Of a stretch of 64,000 nucleotides of DNA, positions 45,006 to 55,353 are shown one piece after another. Under the pieces are notes generated by a model. It searched no databases, had not been told where the DNA came from, and was given only the letters and a program-made list of their open reading frames with translations. The DNA comes from Paraburkholderia silviterrae (GTDB taxonomy: Bacteria; Pseudomonadota; Gammaproteobacteria; Burkholderiales; Burkholderiaceae). The translations under genes and the position numbers were made by a program. The stretch covers positions 434,001 through 498,000 of the forward strand of contig NZ_SMRP01000003.1 in assembly GCF_004353915.1 (NCBI RefSeq), read 5' to 3'. The stretch's first letter is position 1. Every line of letters starts with the position of its first letter.

Positions 45006-45728
45006 ATGAAATCGACCCGTCCCTTTTATCCAACGCCCGTTATCGCCATCGACGGCCCGACTGCCTCCGGCAAGGGCACGGTGGCCACGCTGGTGGCCGC
45101 GCATCTCGGCTTTCACCTGCTCGACAGCGGCGCGCTGTACCGGCTCGCCGCGCTCGCAAGCGTGCGCTACGCGATTGCCGCCGATGACGCCGACGGGCTT
45201 GCGAAGCTGATCGACGATCTCCACATCACGTTCCGCGAAGGCCTCGCGCAGCTCGACGGCGTTGACGTTTCGAATGAAATTCGCGCCGAGGAAGTGGGCA
45301 ACCGGGCCTCGGTGATCGCCGCGCATTCTTCCGTGCGCACCGCGCTGGTGGCCCGTCAGCGGGCGTTCCGCAAGCTTCCGGGGCTGGTCGCGGACGGCCG
45401 CGACATGGGCACCGTGATCTTCCCGGACGCCGACCTGAAGGTGTTCTTGACGGCCAGCGTGGAGGCCCGCGCGGCCCGCCGGCATAAGCAATTGATCCAA
45501 AAAGGTTTTTCTGCTAATATGGATGACTTGCTCCGGGATTTGCGTGAACGCGACGCGCGCGACAGCAATCGCGCGGCCGCGCCGCTCAAGCCCGCAGCGG
45601 ATGCGAAGCTGCTGGATACCTCGGCGCTGTCCATCGACCAGGCGGTCGAACAGGTCGTGCAGTGGTACCAGGAGTCGAGCCAGCTGCGCTCCGTGCGCCA
45701 CCCTGACGGCCACGGCAAGCCGCAGTAA
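45006..45728 (+). CDS. cmk: cytidylate kinase
   Basis: A 240-residue nucleoside monophosphate kinase for CMP and dCMP. The P-loop is [16 protein letters not shown] (residues about 12-27), followed by [29 protein letters not shown] and the LID region [10 protein letters not shown] with [17 protein letters not shown]. It belongs to the serC-rpsA block, where cmk before rpsA is a very conserved order. Confidence 0.97.
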   Translation: MKSTRPFYPTPVIAIDGPTASGKGTVATLVAAHLGFHLLDSGALYRLAALASVRYAIAADDADGLAKLIDDLHITFREGLAQLDGVDVSNEIRAEEVGNRASVIAAHSSVRTALVARQRAFRKLPGLVADGRDMGTVIFPDADLKVFLTASVEARAARRHKQLIQKGFSANMDDLLRDLRERDARDSNRAAAPLKPAADAKLLDTSALSIDQAVEQVVQWYQESSQLRSVRHPDGHGKPQ

Positions 45729-45903
45729 GAAGTTGTTGTTGCAGTAAGTGTTGGTGCCCTGCTGGGAAGCGGGGCGTTTATTAAACCCTTTAACCCCGTA
45801 TGGCTTTTGCATCTGTGCCGCGAGCGTAAGCGTTCCGGCCTCAACGCCCAACCGGTCCAGACCGACCGGCGGAGCAGCGAAAACCATGCAAATCCAGATT
45901 TTT

Positions 45904-47616
45904 ATGTCCGACCTGCAAACCTCCACCCCGAATACCGAATCTTTTGCGGCTCTGTTCGAAGAGTCGCTGACCCGCCAGGACATGCGCGCCGGCGAAGTGA
46001 TCTCCGCCGAAGTCGTGCGCGTCGACCACAACTTCGTGGTCGTCAACGCTGGTCTCAAGTCCGAAGCCTATATTCCGCTCGAAGAGTTCCTGAACGACGC
46101 GGGTGAAGTGGAAGTGCAGGCGGGCGATTTCGTTTCCGTCGCGATCGACGCGCTGGAAAACGGCTACGGCGACACCATCCTGTCGCGCGACAAGGCGAAG
46201 CGTCTGGCTTCGTGGCTGTCGCTGGAAAAGGCCCTCGACAACAACGAACTCGTGACCGGCACGATCACGGGCAAGGTCAAGGGCGGCATGACCGTCATGG
46301 TCAACGGCATCCGCGCGTTCCTGCCGGGTTCGCTCGTCGACACGCGTCCGGTCAAGGACACGACGCCGTACGAAGGCAAGACGCTCGAATTCCGCGTCAT
46401 CAAGCTCGACCGCAAGCGTAACAACGTCGTGCTGTCGCGCCGCGCAGTGATCGAAGCCACGCAAGGCGAAGAGCGCGCAAAGCTGCTCGAGACGCTCAAG
46501 GAAGGCGCGATCGTCAACGGCGTGGTCAAGAACATCACCGACTACGGCGCGTTCGTGGACCTCGGCGGCATCGACGGCCTGCTGCACATCACCGACATCG
46601 CATGGCGTCGCGTGCGTCACCCGAGCGAAGTCCTCTCGGTTGGCCAGGAAGTCACCGCCAAGATCCTCAAGTTCGACCAGGAAAAGAACCGCGTTTCGCT
46701 CGGTATCAAGCAACTGGGCGACGATCCGTGGGAAGGCATCTCGCGCCGTTACCCGTCCGGCACGCGCCTGTTCGGCAAGGTCACGAACATCACCGACTAC
46801 GGCGCGTTCGTCGAAGTCGAGTCGGGCATCGAAGGCCTGGTTCACGTGTCGGAAATGGACTGGACCAACAAGAACGTTGCTCCGTCGAAGGTTGTCCAGC
46901 TGGGCGACGAAGTCGAAGTCATGGTCCTCGAGATCGACGAAGACCGCCGCCGCATCTCGCTCGGCATGAAGCAGTGCAAGCCGAATCCGTGGGATGACTT
47001 CAGCCGCAACTTCAAGAAGGGCGACAAGCTGCAAGGCGCGATCAAGTCGATCACCGACTTCGGCGTGTTCATCGGCCTGCCTGGCGGCATCGACGGTCTG
47101 GTTCACCTTTCGGACCTGTCGTGGTCGGAAACGGGCGAAGAAGCCGTTCGCAAGTACAAGAAGGGCGACGAAGTCGAGGCTGTGGTTCTGGGCATCGACG
47201 TCGAGAAGGAACGCATCTCGCTCGGCATCAAGCAGCTCGAAGGCGACCCGTTCAGCAACTTCGTTGCGATCAACGACAAGGGCGCAACGGTTGACGGCGT
47301 CGTGAAGTCGGTGGACGCGAAGGGTGCGGTTATCACCCTGACGGCTGACGTCGAAGGCTACCTGCGTGCTTCGGAAATCGCGCAAGACCGCGTGGAAGAT
47401 GCTCGCAACGTGCTGAAGGAAGGCGACAAGGTCAACGCGATGATCATCAACATCGATCGCAAGTCGCGTGGCATCAACCTGTCGATCAAGGCCAAGGATT
47501 CGGCTGAGACGCAGGAAGCGCTGCGCAGCATGTCGGCTGACTCGGGTCAGGCTGCTACTGGCACGACCAACCTCGGCGCGCTGCTCAAGGCCAAGCTCGA
47601 CGGCCAGAACCAGTAA
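45904..47616 (+). CDS. rpsA: 30S ribosomal protein S1
   Basis: 570 residues with six S1 (OB-fold) domains. The first two are ribosome-binding and divergent; the last four are RNA-binding and start around [60 protein letters not shown] and [21 protein letters not shown]1 unfolds mRNA for initiation. I choose [14 protein letters not shown] (45904); an ATG six codons earlier (45886) has a slightly better GGAG upstream. The long untranslated leader after cmk may mediate S1 autoregulation. Confidence 0.97.
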   Translation: MSDLQTSTPNTESFAALFEESLTRQDMRAGEVISAEVVRVDHNFVVVNAGLKSEAYIPLEEFLNDAGEVEVQAGDFVSVAIDALENGYGDTILSRDKAKRLASWLSLEKALDNNELVTGTITGKVKGGMTVMVNGIRAFLPGSLVDTRPVKDTTPYEGKTLEFRVIKLDRKRNNVVLSRRAVIEATQGEERAKLLETLKEGAIVNGVVKNITDYGAFVDLGGIDGLLHITDIAWRRVRHPSEVLSVGQEVTAKILKFDQEKNRVSLGIKQLGDDPWEGISRRYPSGTRLFGKVTNITDYGAFVEVESGIEGLVHVSEMDWTNKNVAPSKVVQLGDEVEVMVLEIDEDRRRISLGMKQCKPNPWDDFSRNFKKGDKLQGAIKSITDFGVFIGLPGGIDGLVHLSDLSWSETGEEAVRKYKKGDEVEAVVLGIDVEKERISLGIKQLEGDPFSNFVAINDKGATVDGVVKSVDAKGAVITLTADVEGYLRASEIAQDRVEDARNVLKEGDKVNAMIINIDRKSRGINLSIKAKDSAETQEALRSMSADSGQAATGTTNLGALLKAKLDGQNQ

Positions 47617-47641
47617 GCCTCAAACGGGGGCAAGCTGAAGT

Positions 47642-47965
47642 ATGACCAAATCTGAATTGGTCGCGCAGCTGGCTACGCGATTTCCGCAACTTGTCCTCAA
47701 GGATGCGGATTTCGCGGTCAAGACGATGCTCGATGCGATGTCCGAGGCGCTTGCCAAGGGCCATCGCATCGAAATTCGCGGCTTTGGCAGCTTCGGCCTG
47801 AATCGTCGGCCGTCGCGCGTGGGGCGCAATCCCAAGTCGGGTGAAAAGGTGCTGGTGCCTGAGAAGTTCGTACCGCACTTCAAGCCGGGCAAGGAGTTGC
47901 GCGAGCGCGTGGACCGCAATTCGGGCGAGCCGCTGAAGGCAGACGAGCCGGACGACGATCTGTAA
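47642..47965 (+). CDS. ihfB: integration host factor subunit beta
   Basis: A 107-residue HU/IHF-family DNA-bending protein. [17 protein letters not shown], the arm [23 protein letters not shown] with the intercalating proline region, and [16 protein letters not shown] are diagnostic for the beta subunit. The tail is about 12 residues longer than in E. coli. It starts 25 bp after rpsA, as in many proteobacteria, and is followed by a strong terminator. Confidence 0.97.
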   Translation: MTKSELVAQLATRFPQLVLKDADFAVKTMLDAMSEALAKGHRIEIRGFGSFGLNRRPSRVGRNPKSGEKVLVPEKFVPHFKPGKELRERVDRNSGEPLKADEPDDDL

Positions 47966-48033
47966 GCGCCGCAGGGTATTTGCGGCGGTTGCAGCCGTTG
48001 GCGGTCAATGCCAGATGGCCAGTGCATGGACCG

Positions 48034-48073
48034 AAAAAAGCGCAGGGTTTTTCGAAACCCGGCGCTTTTTTTT
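48034..48073 (+). terminator. intrinsic terminator after ihfB
   Basis: AAAAAAGCGC, then GGGTTT-TTCG-AAACCC, then GCGCTTTTTTTT form a long stem with one internal mismatch and a UUCG loop. It ends the rpsA-ihfB transcript. lapA therefore likely has its own promoter in the about 200 nt that follow. Confidence 0.92.
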
Positions 48074-48277
48074 CGTCCACGGTTTTGGGAGCATGGCGAC
48101 TTCCCCGAGCGCGGCCCGGCGCGCGCGTATTGGCCGCCCGCGGCTTGCGGCTTCGCGCACGTGCCGGCTCGCAAGCCGTTCCATTACAATACGGGACACT
48201 TCGGTGCGGCCGATGCTGCGATGCAGCAGACAACCCGCGCCGGCGCTTCTTTCCTGTAACTGCCAAGAGAATCCTTC

Positions 48278-48571
48278 ATGAGATTGATCGCCTGGGTGAT
48301 CCGTGTGCTGGTGTTCGTGCTGCTGCTGGTGCTCGCACTGGGCAATACGGATCCCGCGACGCTGCACTTCCTGGCCGGCTATTCGTGGCAGGCTCCGTTG
48401 ATCCTGATCGGCCTCGCGTTCTTCGTGGTCGGGCTGCTGGCGGGGCTGCTCTCGGCGCTGCCGCCCTTGTTCCGGCTGCGCATGGAGAACGGTCGCTTGA
48501 AGCGCGATCTGCGCAGCGCGAAGGAAACGCCGGCGACGCCCGCAGAACCGCCGCTGCCGCCGCTCATTTGA
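48278..48571 (+). CDS. lapA: LapA-domain (DUF1049) inner-membrane protein
   Basis: 97 residues with two membrane helices (VIRVLVFVLLLVLALG and APLILIGLAFFVVGLLAGLL) and a cytosolic Arg/Lys helix (FRLRMENGRLKRDLRSAK). This is the usual LapA layout. LapA works with LapB in assembling lipopolysaccharide and regulating LpxC stability. The lapB gene follows after 105 bp, as in most gammaproteobacteria and betaproteobacteria. The tail ends in a Pro-rich stretch. Confidence 0.9.
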   Translation: MRLIAWVIRVLVFVLLLVLALGNTDPATLHFLAGYSWQAPLILIGLAFFVVGLLAGLLSALPPLFRLRMENGRLKRDLRSAKETPATPAEPPLPPLI

Positions 48572-48676
48572 TTCGAATTGCCGTGCCGTGTGTCGTAGAT
48601 ATCTCATAGGCGCCTGCCAGGCGTTTCATAGGTATCCGCGACGCGCGGCCTGATTACCGCTCATACCATCGCTCGC

Positions 48677-49852
48677 ATGGATCTCGATTTTTGGTGGCTG
48701 CTCGTCATTCCCGTCGCGTTTGCGCTCGGCTGGGTGGCGTCGCGCTACGACCTGAAGGCGCTGCTTTCCGAAAGCGCCAATCTGCCGCGTTCGTATTTCC
48801 GCGGCCTGAACTTCCTGCTCAACGAGCAGCCCGATAAGGCCATCGACGCTTTCATCGAGGTCGCCAAGCTCGACCCGGAAACCGTCGAGCTGCACTTCGC
48901 GCTCGGCAATCTGTTTCGCCGTCGCGGCGAGACCGATCGCGCGATTCGCGTGCACCAGAACCTGCTGTCGCGCTCGGACCTGCCCGTGAACGAGCGCGAT
49001 CACGCGCTCTATGAGCTCGGCCAGGACTTCCTGAAAGCCGGCATGCTCGATCGCGCCGAAGAGACGTTCAGCATGCTCAAGTCGGGTGACTATGCGCAGG
49101 GCGCGCAGCGCGCGCTGCTCACCATCTACGAGATCGAAAAGGACTGGAACCGCTCCATCGAGACCGCGCGCCTGCTCGAAACCATGGGTGCGCCGTCGCT
49201 CGACCTCGAAATCGCCCAGTTCCATTGCGAGCTCGCGCAGGAGGCGCTGCAGCGCAAGAGCCCCGACGAGGCGCGGCGCCAGCTCGCGCTCGCGCTCAAG
49301 GCCAATGAGCAGAACGTGCGCGCGACGATACTCGCGGGCGATGTGGATGCCGCGAGCGGCGACTGGCAAGCCGCGCTCGCGCAGTGGAAGCGCGTCGAGG
49401 CGCAGAATTCAGCCTATCTGCCGCTCGTGGCCGAGAAGGTCATGAAGGGCTATGAGGCGCTGGACCGCGCGCAGGAGGGGGCGCAGCTGCTCACCGAATG
49501 GGTCGACCGCCATTCCTCGAACGATCTGCTCGACGTCGCCTATAAATACGTTGCCGAGTTGAGCGGCACGGACGCGGCCCACACGCTCGCCCGCACGCAG
49601 ATGCAGAAGTCGCCGAATCTCGCCGGCATGACGCGTCTGCTCGAAGCGCAGCAGGCCGCCGCCGAAGAGCCGCGGCGCAGCGAGCTCGAACTCATGCGCA
49701 AGCTGATCCAGCAGCGCACCAAGAATCTGCCACGTTACACGTGCCAGAACTGTGGCTTCCGGGCGCGCCTGTTCTACTGGCAGTGCCCCGGCTGCAGCGG
49801 CTGGGAAACCTATGCGCCGCGCCGCGTCGAGCCGATCCCGGCATCGAGCTGA
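48677..49852 (+). CDS. lapB: lipopolysaccharide assembly protein B
   Basis: A 391-residue protein with an N-terminal membrane anchor (MDLDFWWLLVIPVAFALGWVAS), about nine TPR-like repeats (residues 35-350), and a C-terminal rubredoxin-type zinc site YTCQNCGFRARLFYWQCPGCSGW whose four cysteines contact the TPRs. LapB (YciM) presents LpxC to FtsH and so sets the rate of lipid A synthesis. It is followed by genes for LPS core heptose and sugar precursors. Confidence 0.95.
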   Translation: MDLDFWWLLVIPVAFALGWVASRYDLKALLSESANLPRSYFRGLNFLLNEQPDKAIDAFIEVAKLDPETVELHFALGNLFRRRGETDRAIRVHQNLLSRSDLPVNERDHALYELGQDFLKAGMLDRAEETFSMLKSGDYAQGAQRALLTIYEIEKDWNRSIETARLLETMGAPSLDLEIAQFHCELAQEALQRKSPDEARRQLALALKANEQNVRATILAGDVDAASGDWQAALAQWKRVEAQNSAYLPLVAEKVMKGYEALDRAQEGAQLLTEWVDRHSSNDLLDVAYKYVAELSGTDAAHTLARTQMQKSPNLAGMTRLLEAQQAAAEEPRRSELELMRKLIQQRTKNLPRYTCQNCGFRARLFYWQCPGCSGWETYAPRRVEPIPASS

Positions 49853-49996
49853 TGCGCGAGGCGCCCAATTTCAAGGCGCATGGCGCGCGCGTTTGCGCCG
49901 CCAGACGCCGACGCCACTGAGCGAGCGGGCGCCGCCTGCCGGGTGCGCATCGGCGCTAATGCAACACCCACTTCCGAATCTGTCACCGGAGCGCGT

Positions 49997-51406
49997 ATGA
50001 AAATCACCATTATCGGTACCGGCTACGTCGGCCTCGTCACCGGGGCGTGCCTTGCCGAAATCGGTCACGACGTGTTCTGCCTCGACGTCGATCCGCGCAA
50101 GATCGACATCCTGAACGGCGGCGGCGTGCCGATCCATGAGCCGGGCCTGCTCGAGCTCATCCAGCGCAACCGCAAGGCGCGCCGCATCACGTTTTCCACC
50201 GACGTCGCCGCGAGCGTCGAGCACGGCGAAGTGCAGTTCATCGCCGTGGGCACGCCGCCCGACGAAGACGGCTCGGCGGACCTGCAATACGTGCTCGAAG
50301 CCGCGCGCAGCATCGGCCGCTACATGAACGGCTTCAAGGTGATCGTCGACAAGTCGACGGTGCCCGTAGGGACCGCCCAGCGCGTGCAGGACGTGCTCGC
50401 CGAAGAGCTTGCCAAACGCGGCCTCGGCGCGAGCAACCAGCATCGCTTCTCGGTGGTCTCGAATCCCGAGTTCCTGAAGGAGGGCGCGGCCGTCGACGAC
50501 TTCATGCGCCCGGACCGCATCATCATCGGCATCGACGAGGATGCGAACGGGGAGCTCGCGCGCGAGAAGATGAAGCGTCTGTACGCGCCGTTCAACCGCA
50601 ACCATGAGCGCACGATTTACATGGACGTGCGCTCGGCCGAATTCACGAAGTACGCGGCCAACGCCATGCTCGCCACGCGCATCTCGTTCATGAACGAGAT
50701 GGCGAATCTCGCCGACCGCGTGGGCGCCGACATCGAGTCGGTGCGGCGCGGCATCGGCTCCGATCCGCGCATCGGCTATCACTTTCTCTACGCGGGCTGC
50801 GGCTACGGCGGCTCGTGCTTCCCGAAGGACGTGCAGGCGCTGATCCGCACAGCCGCCGAGTCGGGCCAGAACCTGCGCATCCTGGAAGCGGTCGAGGACG
50901 TGAACCACGGCCAGAAGGACGTGCTCGTGGACAAGATCGTGAAGTCGATCGGCCCGGACCTGACGGGCAAGCACTTCGCGGTCTGGGGCCTCGCATTCAA
51001 GCCGAACACGGACGACATGCGCGAGGCACCGAGCCGCCGCCTGATCGCCGAGCTGCTCGCGCGCGGCGCGACGGTCTCGGCCTACGATCCCGTCGCGACC
51101 GACGAAGCGCGGCGCGTGTTTGCGCTCGATCTCGCCAACGCGCCGGATCAGCATGCGCGCCTCACGTTCGCGGCGAGCGAGGACGACACGCTCGCGGGCG
51201 CGGATGCGCTCGTGATCGTCACCGAATGGACGGCATTCAAGGCCCCCGACTTCGAGTATCTGAAAGAGGAGCTGAAGGCGCCGCGCATTTTCGACGGACG
51301 CAACCTCTATGAGCCGGACGCGATGGCGGAGCTCGGCTTTGACTATCACTCGATTGGACGGCCTCATGTCAAACTCGTCAAGCACGCAAGCGATGCAGCA
51401 GCCTGA
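49997..51406 (+). CDS. ugd: UDP-glucose 6-dehydrogenase
   Basis: 469 residues. It oxidises UDP-glucose twice to UDP-glucuronate, using NAD. The N-terminal [20 protein letters not shown] binds [16 protein letters not shown] and [11 protein letters not shown] are conserved, and the catalytic cysteine is C274 in [14 protein letters not shown]. The product feeds 4-amino-4-deoxyarabinose modification and exopolysaccharide. The start is at MKITIIG; upstream in-frame residues are not homologous. It overlaps the next gene by up to 41 bp. Confidence 0.96.
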   Translation: MKITIIGTGYVGLVTGACLAEIGHDVFCLDVDPRKIDILNGGGVPIHEPGLLELIQRNRKARRITFSTDVAASVEHGEVQFIAVGTPPDEDGSADLQYVLEAARSIGRYMNGFKVIVDKSTVPVGTAQRVQDVLAEELAKRGLGASNQHRFSVVSNPEFLKEGAAVDDFMRPDRIIIGIDEDANGELAREKMKRLYAPFNRNHERTIYMDVRSAEFTKYAANAMLATRISFMNEMANLADRVGADIESVRRGIGSDPRIGYHFLYAGCGYGGSCFPKDVQALIRTAAESGQNLRILEAVEDVNHGQKDVLVDKIVKSIGPDLTGKHFAVWGLAFKPNTDDMREAPSRRLIAELLARGATVSAYDPVATDEARRVFALDLANAPDQHARLTFAASEDDTLAGADALVIVTEWTAFKAPDFEYLKEELKAPRIFDGRNLYEPDAMAELGFDYHSIGRPHVKLVKHASDAAA

Positions 51407-52361
51407 GAACGCGACGCTCGCACCCGAAGTGACGGTCGTGCCGCGCGAGAAGTTCGCTGCGTCGCGCGTGCTGGTGGTGGGCGACGTGATGCTCGACCGC
51501 TACTGGTTTGGCGACGTCAACCGCATCTCGCCGGAGGCGCCGGTGCCCGTGGTGCACGTGCAGCGCCAGGAAGACCGCCTCGGCGGCGCGGCCAACGTGG
51601 CGCGCAACGCGGCGGCGCTCGGCGCGAGCGCAGGACTCCTGTGCGTGGTGGGACATGACGAGCCGGGCGAGCGCATCGTCGAGCTGCTCGGCGAGAGCCA
51701 TGTGAACGCGTATCTCGAGCGTGATCCCGAGTTGCCCACCACGATCAAGCTTCGCGTGCTCTCGCGCCAGCAACAGCTGCTGCGCGTGGACTTCGAAAAG
51801 TCGCCGACACATGAGGCACTGCTCGCAGGCCTCGCGCGCTTCGACGCGCTGCTGCCCACCCACGACGTGATCCTCATGTCCGACTACGCCAAGGGTGGCC
51901 TCACGCACGTCACGCAGATGATCTCGAAGGCGCGCGCCGCGGGCAAATCGGTGCTGGTCGATCCGAAGGGCGACGACTGGGAGCGCTATCGCGGCGCGAG
52001 CGTCATCACGCCGAACCGCGCGGAGCTGCGCGAAGTGGTGGGCACCTGGAAGTCCGAAGCAGATCTGCTCGCGCGCGTGACGAAGCTGCGCCACGAATTG
52101 CAGTTCGACGCGCTGCTGCTCACGCGCTCGGAGGAGGGTATGACGCTCTTTTCCGATGAGGGCGTGCTGCACGCGCCGGCCGTCGCACGCGAAGTGTATG
52201 ATGTCTCGGGTGCCGGCGACACCGTGATCGCGACCGTCGCGGCCTCGCTGGGCGCGGGCCTTTCGCTCGTCGAAGCCGTTGCGCTCGCGAACCGCGCCGC
52301 CGGTATCGTGGTCGGCAAGCTCGGCACCGCCACCGTCGATTACGACGAACTCTTTCAATGA
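51366..52361 (+). CDS. rfaE1: D-glycero-beta-D-manno-heptose-7-phosphate kinase
   Basis: A 331-residue PfkB-family sugar kinase equal to the N-terminal half of E. coli Hld[37 protein letters not shown] and the C-terminal [17 protein letters not shown] are the family marks. It phosphorylates heptose-7-phosphate in ADP-heptose synthesis. The nucleotidyltransferase half is absent, so a separate hldC/rfaE2 must exist elsewhere. The start at 51366 lies inside ugd; an ATG at 51393 is also possible. Confidence 0.93.
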   Translation: MSNSSSTQAMQQPENATLAPEVTVVPREKFAASRVLVVGDVMLDRYWFGDVNRISPEAPVPVVHVQRQEDRLGGAANVARNAAALGASAGLLCVVGHDEPGERIVELLGESHVNAYLERDPELPTTIKLRVLSRQQQLLRVDFEKSPTHEALLAGLARFDALLPTHDVILMSDYAKGGLTHVTQMISKARAAGKSVLVDPKGDDWERYRGASVITPNRAELREVVGTWKSEADLLARVTKLRHELQFDALLLTRSEEGMTLFSDEGVLHAPAVAREVYDVSGAGDTVIATVAASLGAGLSLVEAVALANRAAGIVVGKLGTATVDYDELFQ

Positions 52362-52491
52362 CGTTCCGCGGGTGGCCGCGCTGCTGAGCTCCATGAGCGC
52401 AATGAGCGTGGCTACTCGACGGGCGCGGTGAGGCAGGGATTTCCGGAGAGTTTTCCCGGCCTCGCGTGAACCTCTTCACCGCAGAACTACC

Positions 52492-53484
52492 ATGACCCTC
52501 ATTGTGACCGGCGCGGCCGGCTTCATCGGCAGCAACATCGTCAAGGCGCTGAACGAACGCGGCGAAGACCGCATTATCGCCGTCGACAATCTCACTCGCG
52601 CGGACAAGTTCAAGAATCTCGTCGACTGCGAGATCGACGATTACCTCGACAAGACCGAGTTCGTCGAGCGCTTTGCGCGCGGCGATTTCGGCAAAGTGCG
52701 CGCGGTGTTCCACGAAGGCGCCTGTTCGGACACCATGGAAACCGACGGCCGCTACATGATGGAGAACAACTTCCGCTACAGCCGCGCGGTGCTCGACACC
52801 TGCCTCGCGCAGCGCACGCAGTTTCTCTATGCGTCGTCGGCGGCCATCTATGGCGGGTCGAGCCGTTTCGTCGAAGACCGCGAAGTGGAAGCGCCGCTGA
52901 ACGTCTACGGCTATTCGAAATTCCTGTTCGACCAGGTGATCCGCCGCCTGCTGCCCACCGCGCAAAGCCAGATTGCGGGCTTTCGCTACTTCAACGTGTA
53001 CGGTTCGCGTGAGACGCACAAAGGCCGGATGGCGTCCGTGGCGTTCCACAACTTCAACCAGTTCCGCGCCGAAGGCCGCGTGAAGCTGTTCGGCGAATAC
53101 AACGGCTATGCGCCGGGCGAGCAGACGCGCGACTTCGTTTCCGTCGAAGACGTCGTGAAGGTCAACCTGTTTTTCTTCGATCATCCCGAGAAGACCGGCA
53201 TCTTCAATCTCGGCAGCGGCCGCGCACAGCCGTTCAACGACATCGCGAGCACGGTGGTCAACACACTGCGCGTGATGGAAGGCAAGGGCGCGCTCACGCT
53301 CGAAGAGCAGGTGCAGCAGGGGCTCATCGAGTACATCGCGTTCCCCGACGCGCTGCGCGGCAAGTACCAGTGCTTTACGCAGGCCGATCTCGGCAAGCTG
53401 CGCGCCGCGGGCTATGACGCGCCGTTCCTGACGGTGCAAGAAGGGGTGGACCGCTACGTGCGTTGGCTGTCCGGCCAGGTGTAA
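52492..53484 (+). CDS. hldD: ADP-L-glycero-D-manno-heptose-6-epimerase
   Basis: A 330-residue extended SDR enzyme. [19 protein letters not shown] binds NADP, the Ser-Tyr-Lys centre is in ASSAAIYGG and [11 protein letters not shown], and FRYFNVYG and [15 protein letters not shown] are typical of HldD. It performs the last step of ADP-heptose synthesis for the LPS inner core and so completes the step begun by the kinase gene 130 bp upstream. Confidence 0.97.
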   Translation: MTLIVTGAAGFIGSNIVKALNERGEDRIIAVDNLTRADKFKNLVDCEIDDYLDKTEFVERFARGDFGKVRAVFHEGACSDTMETDGRYMMENNFRYSRAVLDTCLAQRTQFLYASSAAIYGGSSRFVEDREVEAPLNVYGYSKFLFDQVIRRLLPTAQSQIAGFRYFNVYGSRETHKGRMASVAFHNFNQFRAEGRVKLFGEYNGYAPGEQTRDFVSVEDVVKVNLFFFDHPEKTGIFNLGSGRAQPFNDIASTVVNTLRVMEGKGALTLEEQVQQGLIEYIAFPDALRGKYQCFTQADLGKLRAAGYDAPFLTVQEGVDRYVRWLSGQV

Positions 53485-53562
53485 GCGAAGGCCGCCTCTC
53501 CCTAAACTGGACTCTCCTCGCCGGCGATGGTCGCCGGCGTTGGGCATCAACGGAGATCCAGC

Positions 53563-53970
53563 ATGATCAAGAAATTGCTCGCCGCGGTAGCGCTCGTTGC
53601 CGCATTCGGCCAGGTGTTCGCGGCCGTGGACGTCAACACGGCCAATGAGGACGCGCTGCGCGGCATCAAGGGCATCGGGCCCGCGCGCGCCAAGGCCATT
53701 CTCGACGAGCGCGGAGCACACGGGCCGTTCAAGGACGCGTCCGATCTCGGCAAGCGTGTGAAGGGCCTGGGTGGTCACACCGTCGAACGTTTGCAGGCCG
53801 AAGGATTGTCGGTCGGGCCTGCGAATGCACTGGCGGCTCAGTCGACGCCATCGACACCATCGACGCAATCGACTCAAGCAGCGGCGGCGGCACAGGCCGG
53901 CGCGAAGAGTGCCCCGGCGAAGGCCGGAGCCACGCAGCCGCAAGGCGCAACGGTGGCCGTCAAGAAGTAG
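53563..53970 (+). CDS. ComEA-like helix-hairpin-helix DNA-binding protein
   Basis: 135 residues with a signal peptide or anchor (MIKKLLAAVALVAAFGQVFA), then one pair of helix-hairpin-helix motifs, VDVNTANEDALRGIKGIGPARAKAILDER. The 60-residue tail is Ala/Ser/Thr/Gln-rich with STPSTPSTQSTQ repeats. The fold is that of the DNA-uptake protein ComEA. It also occurs in many non-competent betaproteobacteria, so uptake is only inferred. It is preceded by a good GGAG ribosome site. Confidence 0.85.
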   Translation: MIKKLLAAVALVAAFGQVFAAVDVNTANEDALRGIKGIGPARAKAILDERGAHGPFKDASDLGKRVKGLGGHTVERLQAEGLSVGPANALAAQSTPSTPSTQSTQAAAAAQAGAKSAPAKAGATQPQGATVAVKK

Positions 53971-54096
53971 TGCTTGCCGTTTCTTCTCATTGCGTCACAT
54001 CCGTGCGACCGCCCGGGGCGATCGCCAGCAGCGGTTGCACGGCTCCCCGCGGCTCGCGGGGCCAGTCTCCTTCAGGCGTCGCTGCGGCGACGTTGA

Positions 54097-54122
54097 CCCG
54101 CGGCCCAGGCCGCGGGCTTTTT
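54097..54122 (+). terminator. intrinsic terminator before cysM
   Basis: CCCGCGGC (54097-54104), loop CCAG, GCCGCGGG (54109-54116), then CTTTTT. It ends the hldD/comEA-like transcript. Confidence 0.88.
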
Positions 54123-54233
54123 GCGGATCTCGCGTACCGGTTTCGGATTGGCCGCGGAGCAGGGCGGCAAAGCAAGCATGGATGACATCCCTTACGCCTT
54201 CAGGGGTCCCCTGCGCCGGGTGGCTGCGTGGTT

Positions 54234-54239
54234 TAGAAT
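54234..54239 (+). promoter_or_regulatory. possible cysM -10 element
   Basis: TAGAAT lies 48 nt before the cysM ATG, in a locally less G+C-rich stretch (GTTTAGAATCC). No clear -35 is seen at the proper distance. Confidence 0.35.
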
Positions 54240-54287
54240 CCAAAAGTCACCTAATCACGCCCGACCGGCGCCCGACCGCCATAACTT

Positions 54288-55190
54288 ATGCCATACAAGA
54301 CCATTGAAGACACGATCGGCAACACGCCGCTCGTGCAGCTCGTCCGCTTGCCCGACGACGAGATTCGCGCCCGCAACAACATCGTGCTGGCCAAGCTGGA
54401 AGGCAATAATCCGGCGGGCTCGGTGAAGGACCGGCCGGCGCTTTCGATGATCCGCAAGGCCGAAGAACGTGGCCGCATCAAGCCGGGCGATACGCTCATC
54501 GAAGCCACCAGCGGCAATACCGGCATCGCGCTGGCCATGGCCGCGGCCATTCGCGGCTACAAGATGATCCTGATCATGCCCGAGGACCTGTCGGTCGAGC
54601 GTCGCCAGAGCATGGCCGCCTACGGCGCCGAGATCATGCTCACGCCTGTGAAGGGCGGCATGGAATATGCGCGCGATCTCGCCGAGCAGATGCAGCGAGA
54701 CGGCAAGGGCATCATCCTCGACCAGTTCGCCAACCCCGACAATCCGCTTGCGCATTACGAGGGCACCGGCCCGGAAATCTGGCGCGAGACCGAAGGGCGC
54801 ATCACGCACTTCGTCTCGTCGATGGGCACGACGGGCACGATCATGGGCACGTCGCAGTATCTGAAAGAGCAGAATCCGGCGATCGAGATCGTCGGTGCAC
54901 AGCCCGAAGAGGGCTCGCGCATTCCCGGCATCCGCAAGTGGCCCGAAGCCTACATGCCGAAGATTTTCGACCGCAGCCGCGTGGACCGCACCGAAAGCGT
55001 GAGCCAGGCCGCTGCCGAAGCGATGGCGCGCCGTCTCGCCTCGGTGGAAGGCATTTTCGCGGGGATTTCGTCGGGCGGTGCGTGCGAGGTGGCCATACGT
55101 CTCGCGCGTCAGGTCGAAAATGCGACGATCGTGTTCATCGTCTGTGATCGCGGCGACCGTTACTTGTCGACGGGTGTGTTTCCGGCCTGA
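54288..55190 (+). CDS. cysM: cysteine synthase B
   Basis: A 300-residue PLP enzyme that makes cysteine from O-acetylserine and sulfide, or S-sulfocysteine from thiosulfate. The PLP lysine is K47 in NNPAGSVKDRPAL, the phosphate loop is SGNTGIALA, and GISSGGAC lies near the C terminus. The R/K pattern around NNPAGSVKDRPAL is the CysM, not CysK, form. It stands alone, convergent with mltB. Confidence 0.96.
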   Translation: MPYKTIEDTIGNTPLVQLVRLPDDEIRARNNIVLAKLEGNNPAGSVKDRPALSMIRKAEERGRIKPGDTLIEATSGNTGIALAMAAAIRGYKMILIMPEDLSVERRQSMAAYGAEIMLTPVKGGMEYARDLAEQMQRDGKGIILDQFANPDNPLAHYEGTGPEIWRETEGRITHFVSSMGTTGTIMGTSQYLKEQNPAIEIVGAQPEEGSRIPGIRKWPEAYMPKIFDRSRVDRTESVSQAAAEAMARRLASVEGIFAGISSGGACEVAIRLARQVENATIVFIVCDRGDRYLSTGVFPA

Positions 55191-55281
55191 TCGCCGTACG
55201 ATCCCCGGCACGGTCTCCGGCCGTTGCCGTCCGCTCTGCCACGCCGGACGGTAACGGCCGAATCCGGCGCCTGAATTGAAA

Positions 55282-55317
55282 ACGGGCGGCGTGTCTCTCG
55301 CGAGACGCGCCGCCCGT
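55282..55317. terminator. inverted repeat between convergent cysM and mltB
   Basis: ACGGGCGGCGTGTCT and AGACGCGCCGCCCGT pair with one mismatch over a 6-nt loop. There is no real T tract on either side, so it is a weak or factor-assisted terminator. Confidence 0.5.
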
Positions 55318-55353
55318 TGTGCTATCCGGAGAGCTCTGGTGCGTTAGTGGCGC

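Larger units (their letters stand above)
53971..54287 (+). other. intergenic region comEA-like - cysM
   Basis: 317 bp without a gene. It contains one intrinsic terminator (54097-54122), a GC-rich stem near 54041-54062 (CCCCGCGG..CGCGGGG), and a probable cysM -10 (54234-54239). Nothing else is recognisable. Confidence 0.6.
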